From NCBI GenBank assembly GCA_964019425.1, contig OZ025784.1, positions 62,001 through 126,000 on the forward strand: 64,000 bases of DNA. The letters run 5' to 3'. The stretch is from Flectonema sp. DT1601. Taxonomy: Eukaryota > Euglenozoa > Diplonemea > Diplonemida > Diplonemidae. The notes beneath the pieces were generated by a model that ran no database searches, had not been told where the DNA came from, and was given only the letters and a program-made list of their open reading frames with translations. The stretch's first letter is position 1. Every line of letters begins with the position of its first letter. The position numbers were made by a program, and so were the translations under genes. This document shows, piece by piece, positions 31,902 through 42,500 of the stretch.

Positions 31902-33917
31902 CTAACAGTTTTCTGGGATTCCCCATTTCTCAAGTGAATTACTATTTGAGGTATATGAAATACATATCTCAGATCCTTCGTTGATATCTTCTGATGTGAT
32001 TACCCCAACAGCGACCTCACCGAATGTTGGCGAGATAACTGAAACAACAGAAGCAGTTGGAGAAGACGAGTGGTTGAACATTGACACTGCAGGATACAAC
32101 ATGTTACTCACAGAGTCATTCAAACCCTGCTCTCCAAAGCTGTTGTAGGATATTATTTTACGAAGACGATTGGAATCTTCCCAAGATGTCGGCCGAACAA
32201 TCTCTTGCGCCTTCTCAAATGAAAAACAGTATCTCAAATCATTAAACGTCGGTGATGAGTTTTGAAGATTATCTCCGAAATATAAATTTTTTGAAATCCT
32301 GGAAATTTCTCCATCTTGTGACACAGAAAATGATAATTTACCAACAAGATCGAGTGCACAGCCATCAATACAGAGTTTTTCATTATCATTTTGAGAAGTA
32401 ACGCTCTTCGATTCTTTATTCGTCGTCGTAGATGAAACAAGCGATCGATCTATAAGTATAATGGTTTGTTTCTTTATAAACTTTTTAGCGATAACTCCAC
32501 GACCCTTGTCTTGACTGTTTTTACCAACAAATATACTCGATGAATTCCATTGTGGAAATAATACTTTTGTTTGTTGCAAATCAGTTTCAGGACAGGAAAA
32601 GATGACCTGATTATCTTTGATGGCGTAATGTGTTCCTAATTGAGGTCCGTTGTCTCGTAAATCTTTTGAATACAACATCGTCTTTCTCAGATTATCAAAC
32701 GGAGATATCTGACTGCTGCTACAATATTGATACGCAACATCAATAACAGATTTCGCAGACTCGAAATCACAAACAGCAGTAAACGACAACGCCAATCTAT
32801 ATAACACACGTTGAGACTTATCACATCTAAATTTCAAATCTGAAAACAATCCAAGCGACTCAAGACAGTAATAAATCGCATGACTATACAGCGACAGCTG
32901 TACTGCACACAAAGACATATTTGATAACATCGATTGAGCTATTTCTCTCACTCCAGATTCAACATTATTTTTAACTACAAAAGCATCAGATAACCGTTTC
33001 CAACAAAAATTAAAATCACCATAACAAGTCGACAACAACTGAGAATATCTAGTTAGTGCAAGACGGTATTCCTTTCTACCAGAAGTTATTAGTTTATTTA
33101 TGTCAGTCTTAGTGGTGTTGAGATCTGAAATACTTTTTGAGAGTTGAATTACAACATCTGATGAGTTTTCAACTCGCAAACCAACTCTACCATTTCTAAA
33201 GACTTTATAATAAGGTTCAAGTATAGTGAGGACCGTTCCTATTGGGTAGAGTTGTCTAGCGTCTTCTGTTGAAACATCTGAGCTGGTTAGTTGATTGTAG
33301 AAAGCTACTTCAATTATGTCACCTTTTGAATCTTTGAGCACTGCCTGAATACTCGCGACACCAACTGCATCAACAGAAACAGTTCCAGTAAATTTACATC
33401 CCCTCATCATTTTAAACAATTGAAGCTCACTGACAGTAACATCTCGAAGTGTTGTCGTTGTGGTATTTCTACTCTGAGGACGTGTGTTAGAGTTGAACGT
33501 CTGCTTGTGTTTAGTCTGAGATTGAGATCGAAGCATTGCAGCATTGTGTTTATATTCTAACTTAAGATCTGAAAGAGAAGGTCGAACAGCTATTTGTTTT
33601 AAATAGTTTTGAGCAGATATAATAACAGTTTCTGTTGGAGGCATCTTACAACAGATTGCATTGCCAAGAGACTTTGAAATTGGATGTGATGTGTTTCCCT
33701 GCTGTTTTAATAATTCCAAAGCTTTGTCTTTCTCATGTTGTTTTTCCAGTTCTGATAATTCTGTTGTCATTACCCTCTCGTAGACACCTCTGATTCCAGA
33801 CTCAATCGTTTTTAAAAATTCATTTTTTTCAACATCAGTTTCACAGCTGTCGAAGGCATCCTTCCCTGCATCAGAACAATACTTACAAAACACATCGTAA
33901 TACGCATGTGATTGCAT
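31902..33917 (-). CDS. SET-domain protein with helical repeat region (TPR-SET type)
   Basis: 671 residues, one exon. An N-terminal segment (about 160-275) resembles the domain that precedes TPRs in protist and plant TPR-SET proteins; the marker is YPIGTVLTILEPYYKVFRNGR. A helical, TPR-like middle (about 280-420) follows. The C-terminal SET domain (about 450-671) starts with SQDKGRGVIAKKFIKK and carries the catalytic/SAM signature MFNHSSSPTASV (N-H-S) and EICISYTS. It should methylate lysines of a protein. The usual MYND finger between SET halves is not evident and the post-SET Cys cluster is reduced to one Cys. The substrate is unknown. Confidence 0.82.
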   Translation of the reverse strand: MQSHAYYDVFCKYCSDAGKDAFDSCETDVEKNEFLKTIESGIRGVYERVMTTELSELEKQHEKDKALELLKQQGNTSHPISKSLGNAICCKMPPTETVIISAQNYLKQIAVRPSLSDLKLEYKHNAAMLRSQSQTKHKQTFNSNTRPQSRNTTTTTLRDVTVSELQLFKMMRGCKFTGTVSVDAVGVASIQAVLKDSKGDIIEVAFYNQLTSSDVSTEDARQLYPIGTVLTILEPYYKVFRNGRVGLRVENSSDVVIQLSKSISDLNTTKTDINKLITSGRKEYRLALTRYSQLLSTCYGDFNFCWKRLSDAFVVKNNVESGVREIAQSMLSNMSLCAVQLSLYSHAIYYCLESLGLFSDLKFRCDKSQRVLYRLALSFTAVCDFESAKSVIDVAYQYCSSSQISPFDNLRKTMLYSKDLRDNGPQLGTHYAIKDNQVIFSCPETDLQQTKVLFPQWNSSSIFVGKNSQDKGRGVIAKKFIKKQTIILIDRSLVSSTTTNKESKSVTSQNDNEKLCIDGCALDLVGKLSFSVSQDGEISRISKNLYFGDNLQNSSPTFNDLRYCFSFEKAQEIVRPTSWEDSNRLRKIISYNSFGEQGLNDSVSNMLYPAVSMFNHSSSPTASVVSVISPTFGEVAVGVITSEDINEGSEICISYTSNSNSLEKWGIPENC

Positions 33918-34827
33918 TATTATTTTTTTTTATTATTATTGTGTGAGATACTAATTAAAAGAAACAATGTTTTTGAAAAGCAACACCCTGGGTAAACTGT
34001 AGAGTGGTACTCGAACCTCGGAAGAGGCTCCCCGGTAGTCAGCACAGCCGGGGGGATGGGAAGGTGGGAATTAAATTCATAATAGGCCTCAACCATTCTT
34101 TATTTTGTATCACAAACTACAGCAGAATGAACATAAAGAGAGAGGTAGAGTTGCAAACACAAAGCTACAATGGAAATGGACAACGCCCGCAAATTTGACA
34201 CATTAAAAGTCATAATAAACCTCAACCACTCGCCGTGTGATCATTGACTACGATACCTCTCTATCCCTTCAACGAAGTATCGACAACAATACTCGCAACG
34301 ATCCAACCCCGCAGCTCACTCACAACCGAACGTGGAACAACCACCCGATCCTCAACCATCACACCCTTATTCAGTCCGTTAGACAGCCCGAGTAGTCGCT
34401 GCATCTCATCCAGAACGAAAGTAATGTTAGTATCGCAAACACTCTGTAAATATCGTAAAAAGAACTGCTACATTATAATTAACACTTCTAACTCATCTAT
34501 GCGAACATGTCTCAATTTTCTCGTAAAAAAGAAAAAGAAATATTATTCATAAAATGTGTTTTACAAAAGAATAGTTTTTTTTTATTTTTTTCTATTTTTC
34601 TTATTCTCCTCAGAAAAGATAAGGTTAGTAGCAGCGGCAACGATTTAGATAAAAAATAAGAATTTTTTAACCACTACTTTTTTAAACAATCTTGACTGTC
34701 AGCGGGCTAGGTGGCAACGAGTAAGAGAGAGATAACAAAAATACTAAATAAAAAAAAATCAAAACAAGGGTAAGGACACTAACTCATCTATAAAAAAAAA
34801 AAAGAATATCGATCGTTATTGTTATTG
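33918..34827. other. Spacer with possible gene relics
   Basis: About 900 bases. It contains a GC-rich patch (34000-34060) and an imperfect 20-base direct repeat (CATAATAGGCCTCAACCA at about 34078 and CATAATAAACCTCAACCA at about 34210). A minus-strand open frame is described separately. Confidence 0.5.
34261..34443 (-). pseudogene. Possible relic exon, faintly PIN-domain-like
   Basis: An open frame of 60 codons follows a plausible acceptor (TTTACAG) and ends at TAG 34261. It has good amino-acid composition: SVCDTNITFVLDEMQRLLGL, then VVVPRSVVSELRGW. DTN plus P..VVSEL is the spacing of the first two acidic residues of PIN nucleases. No start codon or rest of the domain is present. Further left, 33990-34110 also reads as protein-like on the same strand (MVEAYYEFNSHLPIPPAVL). 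I treat the region as a decayed host gene fragment or an unannotated exon. Confidence 0.25.
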
Positions 34828-37539
34828 TTACGCTACTTTTTTTTCATGGAGGACGTTAGCTATTTCAACCACGGCATTAGTTGCTACGTGAATGGGATTG
34901 ATATTATGCCTAACAGACGATTGGATTATCGAGTCACTCCAACTACAATTAAAACCAAACAAAACATAAAGAGATGTCTCACAAAGAGGTAGATTACCTG
35001 ACTTTGTCAGAGCATCAAGAAGTGTCAAAGCAGACTCTTTGTGTGATTTTACATCATTTGACTTAAGAATCTTCGGAGGAGATGCAGCAGATAAAATAGA
35101 TTTGTACTCACACTTCTTCCAACCCGATGGATTTGGAGTAATTGTTACAGGTCGTAGTTGAGAACAAGGAGCTTTACCAACTTCAAGAAATCGATTCTCA
35201 AGCTGAGTTGGTATTAAAGAATAATCCCACGTCGTGGAACTACTGACAATACTATGAATACCGACAGTAGTGTTATTTGTAGTTGACTCTGATTCTTGTT
35301 CTTGGATCACTTCAGGAGCTGGTTCCGGAAGAGGCATCTCCGGTTCCGGAGTGGGCTTCTCTGGTTCCGAAGGTTTCGGAGGGGGAATCTCTAGTTTTGG
35401 AGCCTCATCCTTCTTCTTGACAGAGATTCCTGAATTACTCGCGATTGGTGCGGCAGACATGGCAACTTTTCTTTTTCTGAGCTTCTGTGGTCCAGAAGAC
35501 TTCGAAGAACGGCTGAAAAACCCTCCTCCTCCTCCGCTTCTACATTTCGCTGGAGCAAGACACATTGATCCCGAAGATACGAAATTCGCAGACCACGTTG
35601 TCTTTATATAAGATTCTCTCCATTGTTTACGAGTTTCAAGATCAACTGCCGCCAGTCGTAGTTTTTCTAAATTTTTACTTCTCGCAATGTCCTTCAATTC
35701 ATCTTCCTTTTCAAGTTGTATTAATCGATTGATTCTTTCGTAGTTAGAACGGACTTGTTCAATCGGAGGAATACTTGACTCTGAATTCGCACACAAGAAA
35801 TCAGCAGAAACCTGACGTGTAATCATACAGCTGAGGATATCTTGAGAAAAATCAATTTCCTTCGTTAAAGCTCCCTGAGGTAGATTTAATACCGATTCCA
35901 ACTGTGGTTTGATGTGAATAACACCAACAGTAAATAACGTACCCTCAAGCTGCATACTCCTATAAGCATTTGCAAACCGCTGCTGTTCAGGAGAGAGACT
36001 TGATATAGCTTCTTGGAATTCTTCAGCTGACGGAATTTCTGTAAACGATAACGGGATTGAAAATGATTCTCTATTCCTAACAATTAGTGCATGTGATACA
36101 ATGACTTCTCCAACACCACTTAGTTTTCCAAGAATGACAACATAAGATGATATCTGATTACTTGATAGTGAAAGTACTTTATTCGAATTCGAATTTTTTA
36201 TAACATTTGAAACAAACCCGTTAACAAGAATCTGTCCATCACACACAACCTTTGCTGTTGCTGAAAGACTAAACGACCATGATTGCTTAGCACGCTCAAT
36301 AGTTCTACAAACTGTGTGGAGAGTCTTTCCAGTATCAAAGTCTATTATCTCAAGCATTCCTTCAGGATGTGAATGCAACGATCTGATAGGAAACATCAAT
36401 GCTTTCAGATGATGCTTTTTATCGTTTAGTATATTCTTATTAAGATACCAGCAGATAGCAGAGTCTAACTCTGAGGGAGTTATCTCACCAGACACGATGT
36501 GAGAAATCACAGCAAGAGTCATTCCCTCCAAGTACTTAATACTACACTTCACTCCTTCTGATAAGAATGTTATCATCCTCGCAGACGCCACTATCGTGGC
36601 TTCTTTCATCTGAACAAGCCCAACCGTAACGTTGTCCGCAGCTGCGAAATTTGATATTTGATTTTGTAAGGATTGTTTAAAAGATGTTAATATCAAATCA
36701 CTATCTGTACCATTCAAATTAACCAAAGGCAAGACAGGTAAACCAGTCTCTATATCACTTAGGACATCACTCGGTAACACAACTAAGGATGTGGCAGTGT
36801 TGGGATGAAGATCGTTGATGTCGGAAAAAAACAAATCAACTGAATGAAAAAATGCAACCAACTTGTCAAGTGCGATTAACATTTTAGAGACTTCTTCATT
36901 GTTAGTTGGAGTAAAACAGAATGGTGAGTTTTTATTTATTGTAAAGTTTGATGGAATTTGAGAGATACTTCGACCAAACCATGTTATGTCTACTTCAAGA
37001 GTCTGATGAATAGTGTTTCGTGAACGAGGATTTAAATCAGTTGTCGTCTCCAACGTTGCCGTACCAGAACCAGACCAAACCTGAATAGGTTCTTCATTAC
37101 TGTTGCTACCAGTTGATAAATATGCTCTGTGACTGTATTTATAATTCCATTTCCAATATTCAGAAACTTTTACTTTACTTACAACAAAGTTTAGTAACCT
37201 CTCAACATTTCCGGTTGATTTTTGTATTTCCGTACTTTTTTCAACTTTTTCTTTAAAACTGCACTCCTCTTCACTCTTAAGTGTAAGATATATTTTTCCG
37301 TTGGGTTTTTTCTTATACAACTCTGTGATGCATTCTGATCCTATACCTATGAGATTAAGCGTCTCAGCTACACAGGCGATCATCGAGTCGATTAAAGTTT
37401 CAACACAACTGAACTTGTCACTGTATTCACAAGATTGACTAATGCTACACACTTGTGTGTCCAATCCGAGTAGCTTTTGAGACACGGCAGTTATTCTTGA
37501 TAACTTTATCTTTAACTGCTCATATTCAGGTAGTGACAT
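34828..37539 (-). CDS. Conserved protist protein, 903 residues, unknown function
   Basis: A single-exon protein. Residues about 520-640 carry a stretch I recognise from large protist and fungal proteins, some with von Willebrand A domains: SLSPEQQRFANAYRSMQLEG, then IKPQLESVLNLPQGALTKEI and a DFLC-like end followed by a charged helix. That family has no firm biochemical role I can name. The first 500 residues are globular and unassigned. Residues about 660-790 are Pro/Glu-rich and disordered (PPPKPSEPEKPTPEPEM). The C-terminal 100 residues are again ordered. There is no vWA MIDAS motif and no signal peptide. The ATG is at 37537-37539. Confidence 0.8.
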   Translation of the reverse strand: MSLPEYEQLKIKLSRITAVSQKLLGLDTQVCSISQSCEYSDKFSCVETLIDSMIACVAETLNLIGIGSECITELYKKKPNGKIYLTLKSEEECSFKEKVEKSTEIQKSTGNVERLLNFVVSKVKVSEYWKWNYKYSHRAYLSTGSNSNEEPIQVWSGSGTATLETTTDLNPRSRNTIHQTLEVDITWFGRSISQIPSNFTINKNSPFCFTPTNNEEVSKMLIALDKLVAFFHSVDLFFSDINDLHPNTATSLVVLPSDVLSDIETGLPVLPLVNLNGTDSDLILTSFKQSLQNQISNFAAADNVTVGLVQMKEATIVASARMITFLSEGVKCSIKYLEGMTLAVISHIVSGEITPSELDSAICWYLNKNILNDKKHHLKALMFPIRSLHSHPEGMLEIIDFDTGKTLHTVCRTIERAKQSWSFSLSATAKVVCDGQILVNGFVSNVIKNSNSNKVLSLSSNQISSYVVILGKLSGVGEVIVSHALIVRNRESFSIPLSFTEIPSAEEFQEAISSLSPEQQRFANAYRSMQLEGTLFTVGVIHIKPQLESVLNLPQGALTKEIDFSQDILSCMITRQVSADFLCANSESSIPPIEQVRSNYERINRLIQLEKEDELKDIARSKNLEKLRLAAVDLETRKQWRESYIKTTWSANFVSSGSMCLAPAKCRSGGGGGFFSRSSKSSGPQKLRKRKVAMSAAPIASNSGISVKKKDEAPKLEIPPPKPSEPEKPTPEPEMPLPEPAPEVIQEQESESTTNNTTVGIHSIVSSSTTWDYSLIPTQLENRFLEVGKAPCSQLRPVTITPNPSGWKKCEYKSILSAASPPKILKSNDVKSHKESALTLLDALTKSGNLPLCETSLYVLFGFNCSWSDSIIQSSVRHNINPIHVATNAVVEIANVLHEKKVA

Positions 37540-37921
37540 ATTTTTCTTTTATTCGATCGACTACCTAATAGAAAAAGTGATTGGAAACCACGACAGATAT
37601 TTTTTTATGGTGCGTGTTTGCCTGAGAAATTGGAAAAAAGGTTTTGTTTTTATTCCCTTTAGACTTTCGCAAAAGATAAAACACAGTATCACAGGACCTT
37701 TTACCGAACCAAAAAAAAAAATAACGCACTAAAAATTAAATTATCTTGTGTAGTATTTCTTCCTTCTTCTTTTTCTTTCGATTGAGAAGAACAACTTGTT
37801 GCTGTGCTCGGAATGAACATCGCTCAAAATTATCGGAAAAAACTGTTTTTTGACAACTACTCTGAATACGGTTGTCAGTCTGTTGAATAGAATACGTCTG
37901 TTAGGCATACGATCAATATAA
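37540..37921. other. Intergenic, no gene seen
   Basis: About 380 bases between the 903-residue gene and the FYVE gene, AT-rich with a few A runs. Nothing is supported. Confidence 0.6.
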
Positions 37922-38227
37922 TTAAGGAAGCTGCAAGCGTTGCTTCATTTTCGCCTTCACTTTTCTTTGCTCACTACAAGTAGTACAAATACGCTGAGGA
38001 ACGCTGTATCCCATCTCCGGAATGTCTTCTTTATGTTTAACGTGCTCTTTACAGAATATATATCCACAGTTCCTGCAATGGTGTTTTCGGTTCCTCCATC
38101 CAAAACGCAACCCGCAACCCGCTTCTCCACAACTAATCCAATCCTCATCACTCTGCCAGAATGGCCTGCTATGAATTATCTGCTCTGATGGAGAATCAGA
38201 TATGTCTTTCACATCCTTCATTTTCAT
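37922..38227 (-). CDS. Small FYVE-type zinc-finger protein
   Basis: 101 residues, nearly all FYVE finger. The Cys/His pairs are visible: C33..C38, the basic patch NRKHHCRNCG (R/K-HHCR, the PI3P-binding motif), IFCKEHV and the closing QRICTTC. A Trp-x-x-D-like start (WQSDEDWISC) precedes the first Cys. It should bind phosphatidylinositol 3-phosphate on endosomes. There is no partner domain, which is unusual for FYVE proteins, so it may act as an adaptor. The start ATG at 38225-38227 is followed two codons later by another ATG. Confidence 0.87.
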   Translation of the reverse strand: MKMKDVKDISDSPSEQIIHSRPFWQSDEDWISCGEAGCGLRFGWRNRKHHCRNCGYIFCKEHVKHKEDIPEMGYSVPQRICTTCSEQRKVKAKMKQRLQLP

Positions 38228-38489
38228 TTCCTAGGACTTGAATCAAAAGACTTAAACACTGACAATAACTCAGGGACACAATACTAAAAATCGTTGAAAT
38301 CGATACAAGATATAAGAACCTGTTAAGGTATCTGATCAGGAAATTTTTTGGAAGAGAAAAAATGAAAGGATCAGTAATTCTGGACAGCGACACAAGAAAT
38401 GAAAAATCGGCCCAAAACAGTTTTTTTTTTTGTTGAACAAGAGACATTACACACAATCAGATAAAATAAAAAACGCAAAAAAAAACAGA

Positions 38490-38562
38490 GCGAGGTTGGC
38501 GCAGTCGGTAGCGCGTAGGTCTCATAATCCTAAGGTCGTCAGTTCGATCCTGGCACCTCGCA
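38490..38562 (+). tRNA. tRNA-Met (CAT), elongator type
   Basis: A complete 73-base tRNA without an intron. The acceptor stem GCGAGGT pairs with ACCTCGC, with discriminator A at 38562. The D arm is GCGC-AGTCGGTA-GCGC and the anticodon loop CTCATAA. The T-T opposition at the base of the anticodon stem is the same as in animal elongator tRNA-Met. The T loop is TTCGATC. A T run (38563-38568) follows as a Pol III terminator. It is the only clear gene on the plus strand. Confidence 0.95.
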
Positions 38563-38829
38563 TTTTTTCCTGAACAAAAAATGGATAATAATTTTCCTTA
38601 ACTGTAACAAAACAAAACACTTCTTACTGATACTTACGTAATGTTTTTTCTTTCTCGGTGATTTTGAACAGAAAGGTCCCACTGTTGCAGGATATGTTTG
38701 ATTAGGAACAAATGAGGAAATGGATCGGGGTGGTGCAGGGCTGTGCAGGACTTCTAGTATTTTCTGAAGTGAATTTTTCTTCACTGGTTGAAGCACAAGT
38801 CTAGACTGAAATTCAGCGTGATAGTCAGT
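38539..38829 (-). other. In-frame open extension after the nucleoplasmin-like stop
   Basis: The reading frame of the gene at 38830 continues for about 96 codons after its TAG. The first 68 or so look protein-like (TDYHAEFQSRLVLQPVKKNS, SPAPPRSISSFVPNQTYPAT) and end at a strong GTAAGTATCAG donor. It lacks an ATG. It could be a readthrough extension, a 3' UTR exon or part of an unrecognised gene. Confidence 0.25.
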
Positions 38830-39369
38830 CTAACTGTCGAGAAGCAGAGCAGCAATCTGATCTTCGTTCAGGCGCATCACTTGCTCTCCTGAAATTGTGA
38901 CACGGAATGCCTCTGGATCTGGTCCAGTAGCATGCAGGATGAGCTGGAGATTGTCACTTGCGTGGAAGCGCATGCACTGCATAACAGCCTGTGGGGATTC
39001 TGTGGTGAGGCTGCAGATGCTGATGGTCTTGGATGTTTTTGAGCCTGGTTGTGTGTATTTCACGGCGACGCATGCGTACCCTCCTTCTCCGGCTGTCAGA
39101 CACAAGTTATTAAGAAAAATATCCATATCGATACCACTAGATGTGTCCACAATAACTGGTTTCCCGTGAGTCAACACTGCCTGCCAGCTCATGGCAACAG
39201 TCTCTACCTCTCCGGTCTTCTCAACAAGAGCGATTCCAGCTTCAGCTTCCTGCTCTTGCTTTCTCTTCAATTCCTTCTCCAGGTCTCCTCTTTCTGCCTT
39301 ACCTAGCCACTGACTTCTTTCGTCACCTACTGACTTGCCTCCTTCTCCTCTTTGCCTCCGCTTTCCCAT
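38830..39369 (-). CDS. Possible nucleoplasmin-like domain protein
   Basis: 179 residues from ATG 39367-39369. Residues 1-60 are highly charged. Residues 65-175 have the pattern of nucleoplasmin-like domains (as in plant HD2 proteins and FKBP N-termini): SWQAVLTHGKPVIVDTSSG, then LHxxx-like DIFLNNLCLTAGE, SICSLTTES, LQLILHATGPDP and FRVTISGEQV. Such domains form pentamers that chaperone histones. The match is a remembered pattern of beta-strands, not strong identity. The unusual order, with the charged region first, weakens it. A TAG ends the frame but an open extension follows. Confidence 0.6.
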   Translation of the reverse strand: MGKRRQRGEGGKSVGDERSQWLGKAERGDLEKELKRKQEQEAEAGIALVEKTGEVETVAMSWQAVLTHGKPVIVDTSSGIDMDIFLNNLCLTAGEGGYACVAVKYTQPGSKTSKTISICSLTTESPQAVMQCMRFHASDNLQLILHATGPDPEAFRVTISGEQVMRLNEDQIAALLLDS

Positions 39370-39582
39370 TTTGTTTTTTTATTTCTGGTCCAAGAAAAAA
39401 TTAGAAAACATATGTTCATGTGCTCTGAGAACAATATTACCATTGTTGTCTGTATGAGGAAAATGTCTTGCTGTTTACCAATTAAAACAAACAGTTAAAT
39501 AAATAGAATTGGTGACCTGTGAAGGAGAACAATCATGTTGTGTAAATTAGAAATTCAATACGAGCCTTAGAGTGTCAGTCTG

Positions 39583-42500
39583 CTACAATTCAACCTCATT
39601 ACTTTGAGGGCTAGCAGAGCTTGACAACAATGAATGAAAAAGAGGAGAAGCATCGAGAGGTGTCAGAAGTGGAGTAGACAGAGAAGCTATCGAAACCGAT
39701 TGATTCTGCTGCTGTTGACGAAATATTAAAGTTGGAGATGCTAAGCGAGTAGTTGAGACTGTCCTTGACAGAGGAATCATTTGTTCTTCAACAGGAACGG
39801 TAACACGTCTTTCACTTGCATGAAGATCGTCTCCTTTCTCCAGGGAAAACGCATCTAACTTTTCAGGTTTTGCAGGTCTTTTGTGAGATCGGTGTAAGGC
39901 AGGAGGCACAGGAGGATGAAGAGGATGCCATCGCTCTTGGTCACCATCACCTCCCCGACCGATGTCACGAAGAAACGGGCGCAGCAACAGATCCCGCAAT
40001 CTTCTAATTCGCAAAATAAACCTGTACCACTTTTGGATAAAAACGCAAGCAAAGTAGTCATTTACTGTGTAGCGATACCAACGTAGTCGGGTTACAGGCA
40101 TTTTTAACTCTGGCAGGAGGGAGTACCAGGTATATTCAAAGCTCCACCATTCTCGGCGAGAAGCGTCTTCCATGCTGGTGTTCTTACAAATGGTGTGGTA
40201 GGCAATCTCAAGTAGGATTGCTGTGAAGTGAACCTTCCCTCGATTGTCCAGAATCCGAAACTGTGAAAACACTTTGAAAATATCTCCAGACTTGTAATTT
40301 ATCGGAAGAGAAAAATCTGGAGCGAAACCATCAGACAGCCTCGTCATTTCAACCAAAATCCTGGGCAATTCATCAGTCGGTATCACAGTAGTGCTGCTGT
40401 AAAGTACTGACCAGGCTTCGTGAAATTTTCTAATCGCAGCCATTTCATCAGTGAGACCATCTAATTTTGACATAGCACGATAATTTTCAATCACAGTTGC
40501 AATAAAGAGAGTCACAAGTAGAATGTAACTAAAAGCCTTGAACGTAAAGAAGTACAATGGAGCAATAATAGGAAACCCACAACTATCTCCTTCACAATAA
40601 GGATGCGCTACCATACAGTTCACTAAAATATCTGACCACGTGTCGCCTGTTGCTACCCTGTACAGGGTTCTAGTAGCCATGTAAAGATTGTCGAAATTAG
40701 CATCTTTCGTCAACCCAATACCGTTTTTTTGAATTCCATCAAAGAGAGCAACCCCACCTAAGGCATACACAGCAAGAATTGTAACAAAGAAAAATGTATT
40801 GGCCCAAAGAGAGCTTAGGGATACTAACAATGTTTCGAATAACAGCTGAATTCCTCGTGTGCGTTTTACCAAACGAAGGAGTCGTTGAGCTTTTCTTAGT
40901 CTAAGAAAAGCTCTACAAACCCTCAATATGAATGGATTTATGGGAACTGAAGATGATCCCATCAACAGAAACAACAGTATTTCCGACACAGACGCCATCA
41001 CTAATAAAAAATCAAACCTATTCCAAGTGTCTTTGTAGTATGACAATCCAAGAGCGTTAACCTTCAATAGCGCTTCTAGTAAGAAAAGAATAGTGAAGAC
41101 ATAATCAAAGAAGACTAAGAACCAAGACAAAGACGCAGGCATTCCCTGATATTCCATAGCCATCAATACAACGTTTACTACTATGAGTAATCCTATTGTG
41201 TTGTCAAAGTATCTGTGATTGACAACTTTGTAACACCAAATTGCTAGTTTTGAATTTCTAGGACGAAGATGAACTGCAGGTTTTATCAAAAGAAGAAGCA
41301 GTTTCATTTGATAAAAAAAAGACAAAGATCTGTCAGAAAAGTAAGTAGTGTGTTCTAAATTACGACGGACAGAAAGATATGTAATTACAACTTCAGCAGT
41401 GACAATCGGCATCAAAAGAGAGTTCACAACAAACAGAAATGCTATTAAGAATATAGCAGCAGACACATTAGTGCAGTTGTTGAGGTATGACGCTGAATCA
41501 GAACAAGAAGAAGAGAAGATGTCGAATGCCTGTCTCCAGTTATCGAAAGTTGAAAGAGTGACTAAGTACCTAACAGCCCCACCAATATGATCAAAATGCT
41601 GTGGACTCTGAACCCACTCTCCCTTAACTGAATAACCGTCAGTTGATTCATTAACAACAACTGCATAAGGAACACCATAAGTCCACAATGATGTTTCATT
41701 TTTATCAACAAAATGAATTCCATAGCAGTCTTCTTTTCTAAGAATCATCGGTGCAGTGCATGTAAATAACTTTCCTCCGAGAATATCAACACCGGTCGTT
41801 CCAAAAGCAACAAAAACCAACGACAACACCACCAAGATAGTAGCAAGACCAGGTAGGCAAGCGACAAGTGCTTCTGCTGTGAGTCGAACAGATCTCCATC
41901 TTTTTACCAATCTCAGGGGTCTTACTGCTCGGAGTGATCGAAATATTCTAAACAGGTGTCCTTGTAGAGACTGAGTTATGTACGAAACCCAAACTGCGAT
42001 TAGAATAGTTAGGTCGAAAACATTCCATCCATGTTTCATGTATGTGTCCTCACCTAATATAAACCCACTTGCTATTGACTTCACCAGGAATTCTAATGTG
42101 AACACAGCAGTAATGCAGTAGTCTGCGATGAAAATTTTAACTTTATAAATATCCTCCAACCCAACAACCACACAGCTAAGCCACGACAGAATAACTGCAA
42201 CCTTCTCAAAACGGGGACTGCCAGCGACAGAAATACATATTCGACGGATTTCCCCATCAAATAAAAACCAAGACTTTCCATTAATATTCACCTTCGCAGT
42301 TTTTGATGCCATTTTTGATACAATCTTACGAGCTGCACTGTCAGCTGCGAATCCTAGGATGCATTGCGTGCCTCCACTTAAAGTGGCAGCGGCTTCGTTG
42401 CCTTGTCGATAAGCAGTTTTAATGGTATTCGCTCTGACTCGGGTGATGGTTTGATCGCCGACTGGGTGGAGTTTATATGTTAAGCCTTTCATGTATGCAT

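Noticed and set aside
33995-34065. Structured RNA with a CCTC-GGAA-GAGG tetraloop hairpin
   Set aside because: The hairpin is real, but the stretch also reads as protein on the minus strand and lacks SRP or RNase P motifs. A coding relic explains the GC content better.
34004-34552. Plus-strand frames at 34004-34198 and 34244-34552 as genes
   Set aside because: Ser/Thr-rich composition typical of antisense reading. The minus-strand frames look more like protein.
38490-38562. Initiator rather than elongator tRNA-Met
   Set aside because: The anticodon stem lacks the three G-C pairs expected of initiators, and the T loop is a normal TTCGATC.
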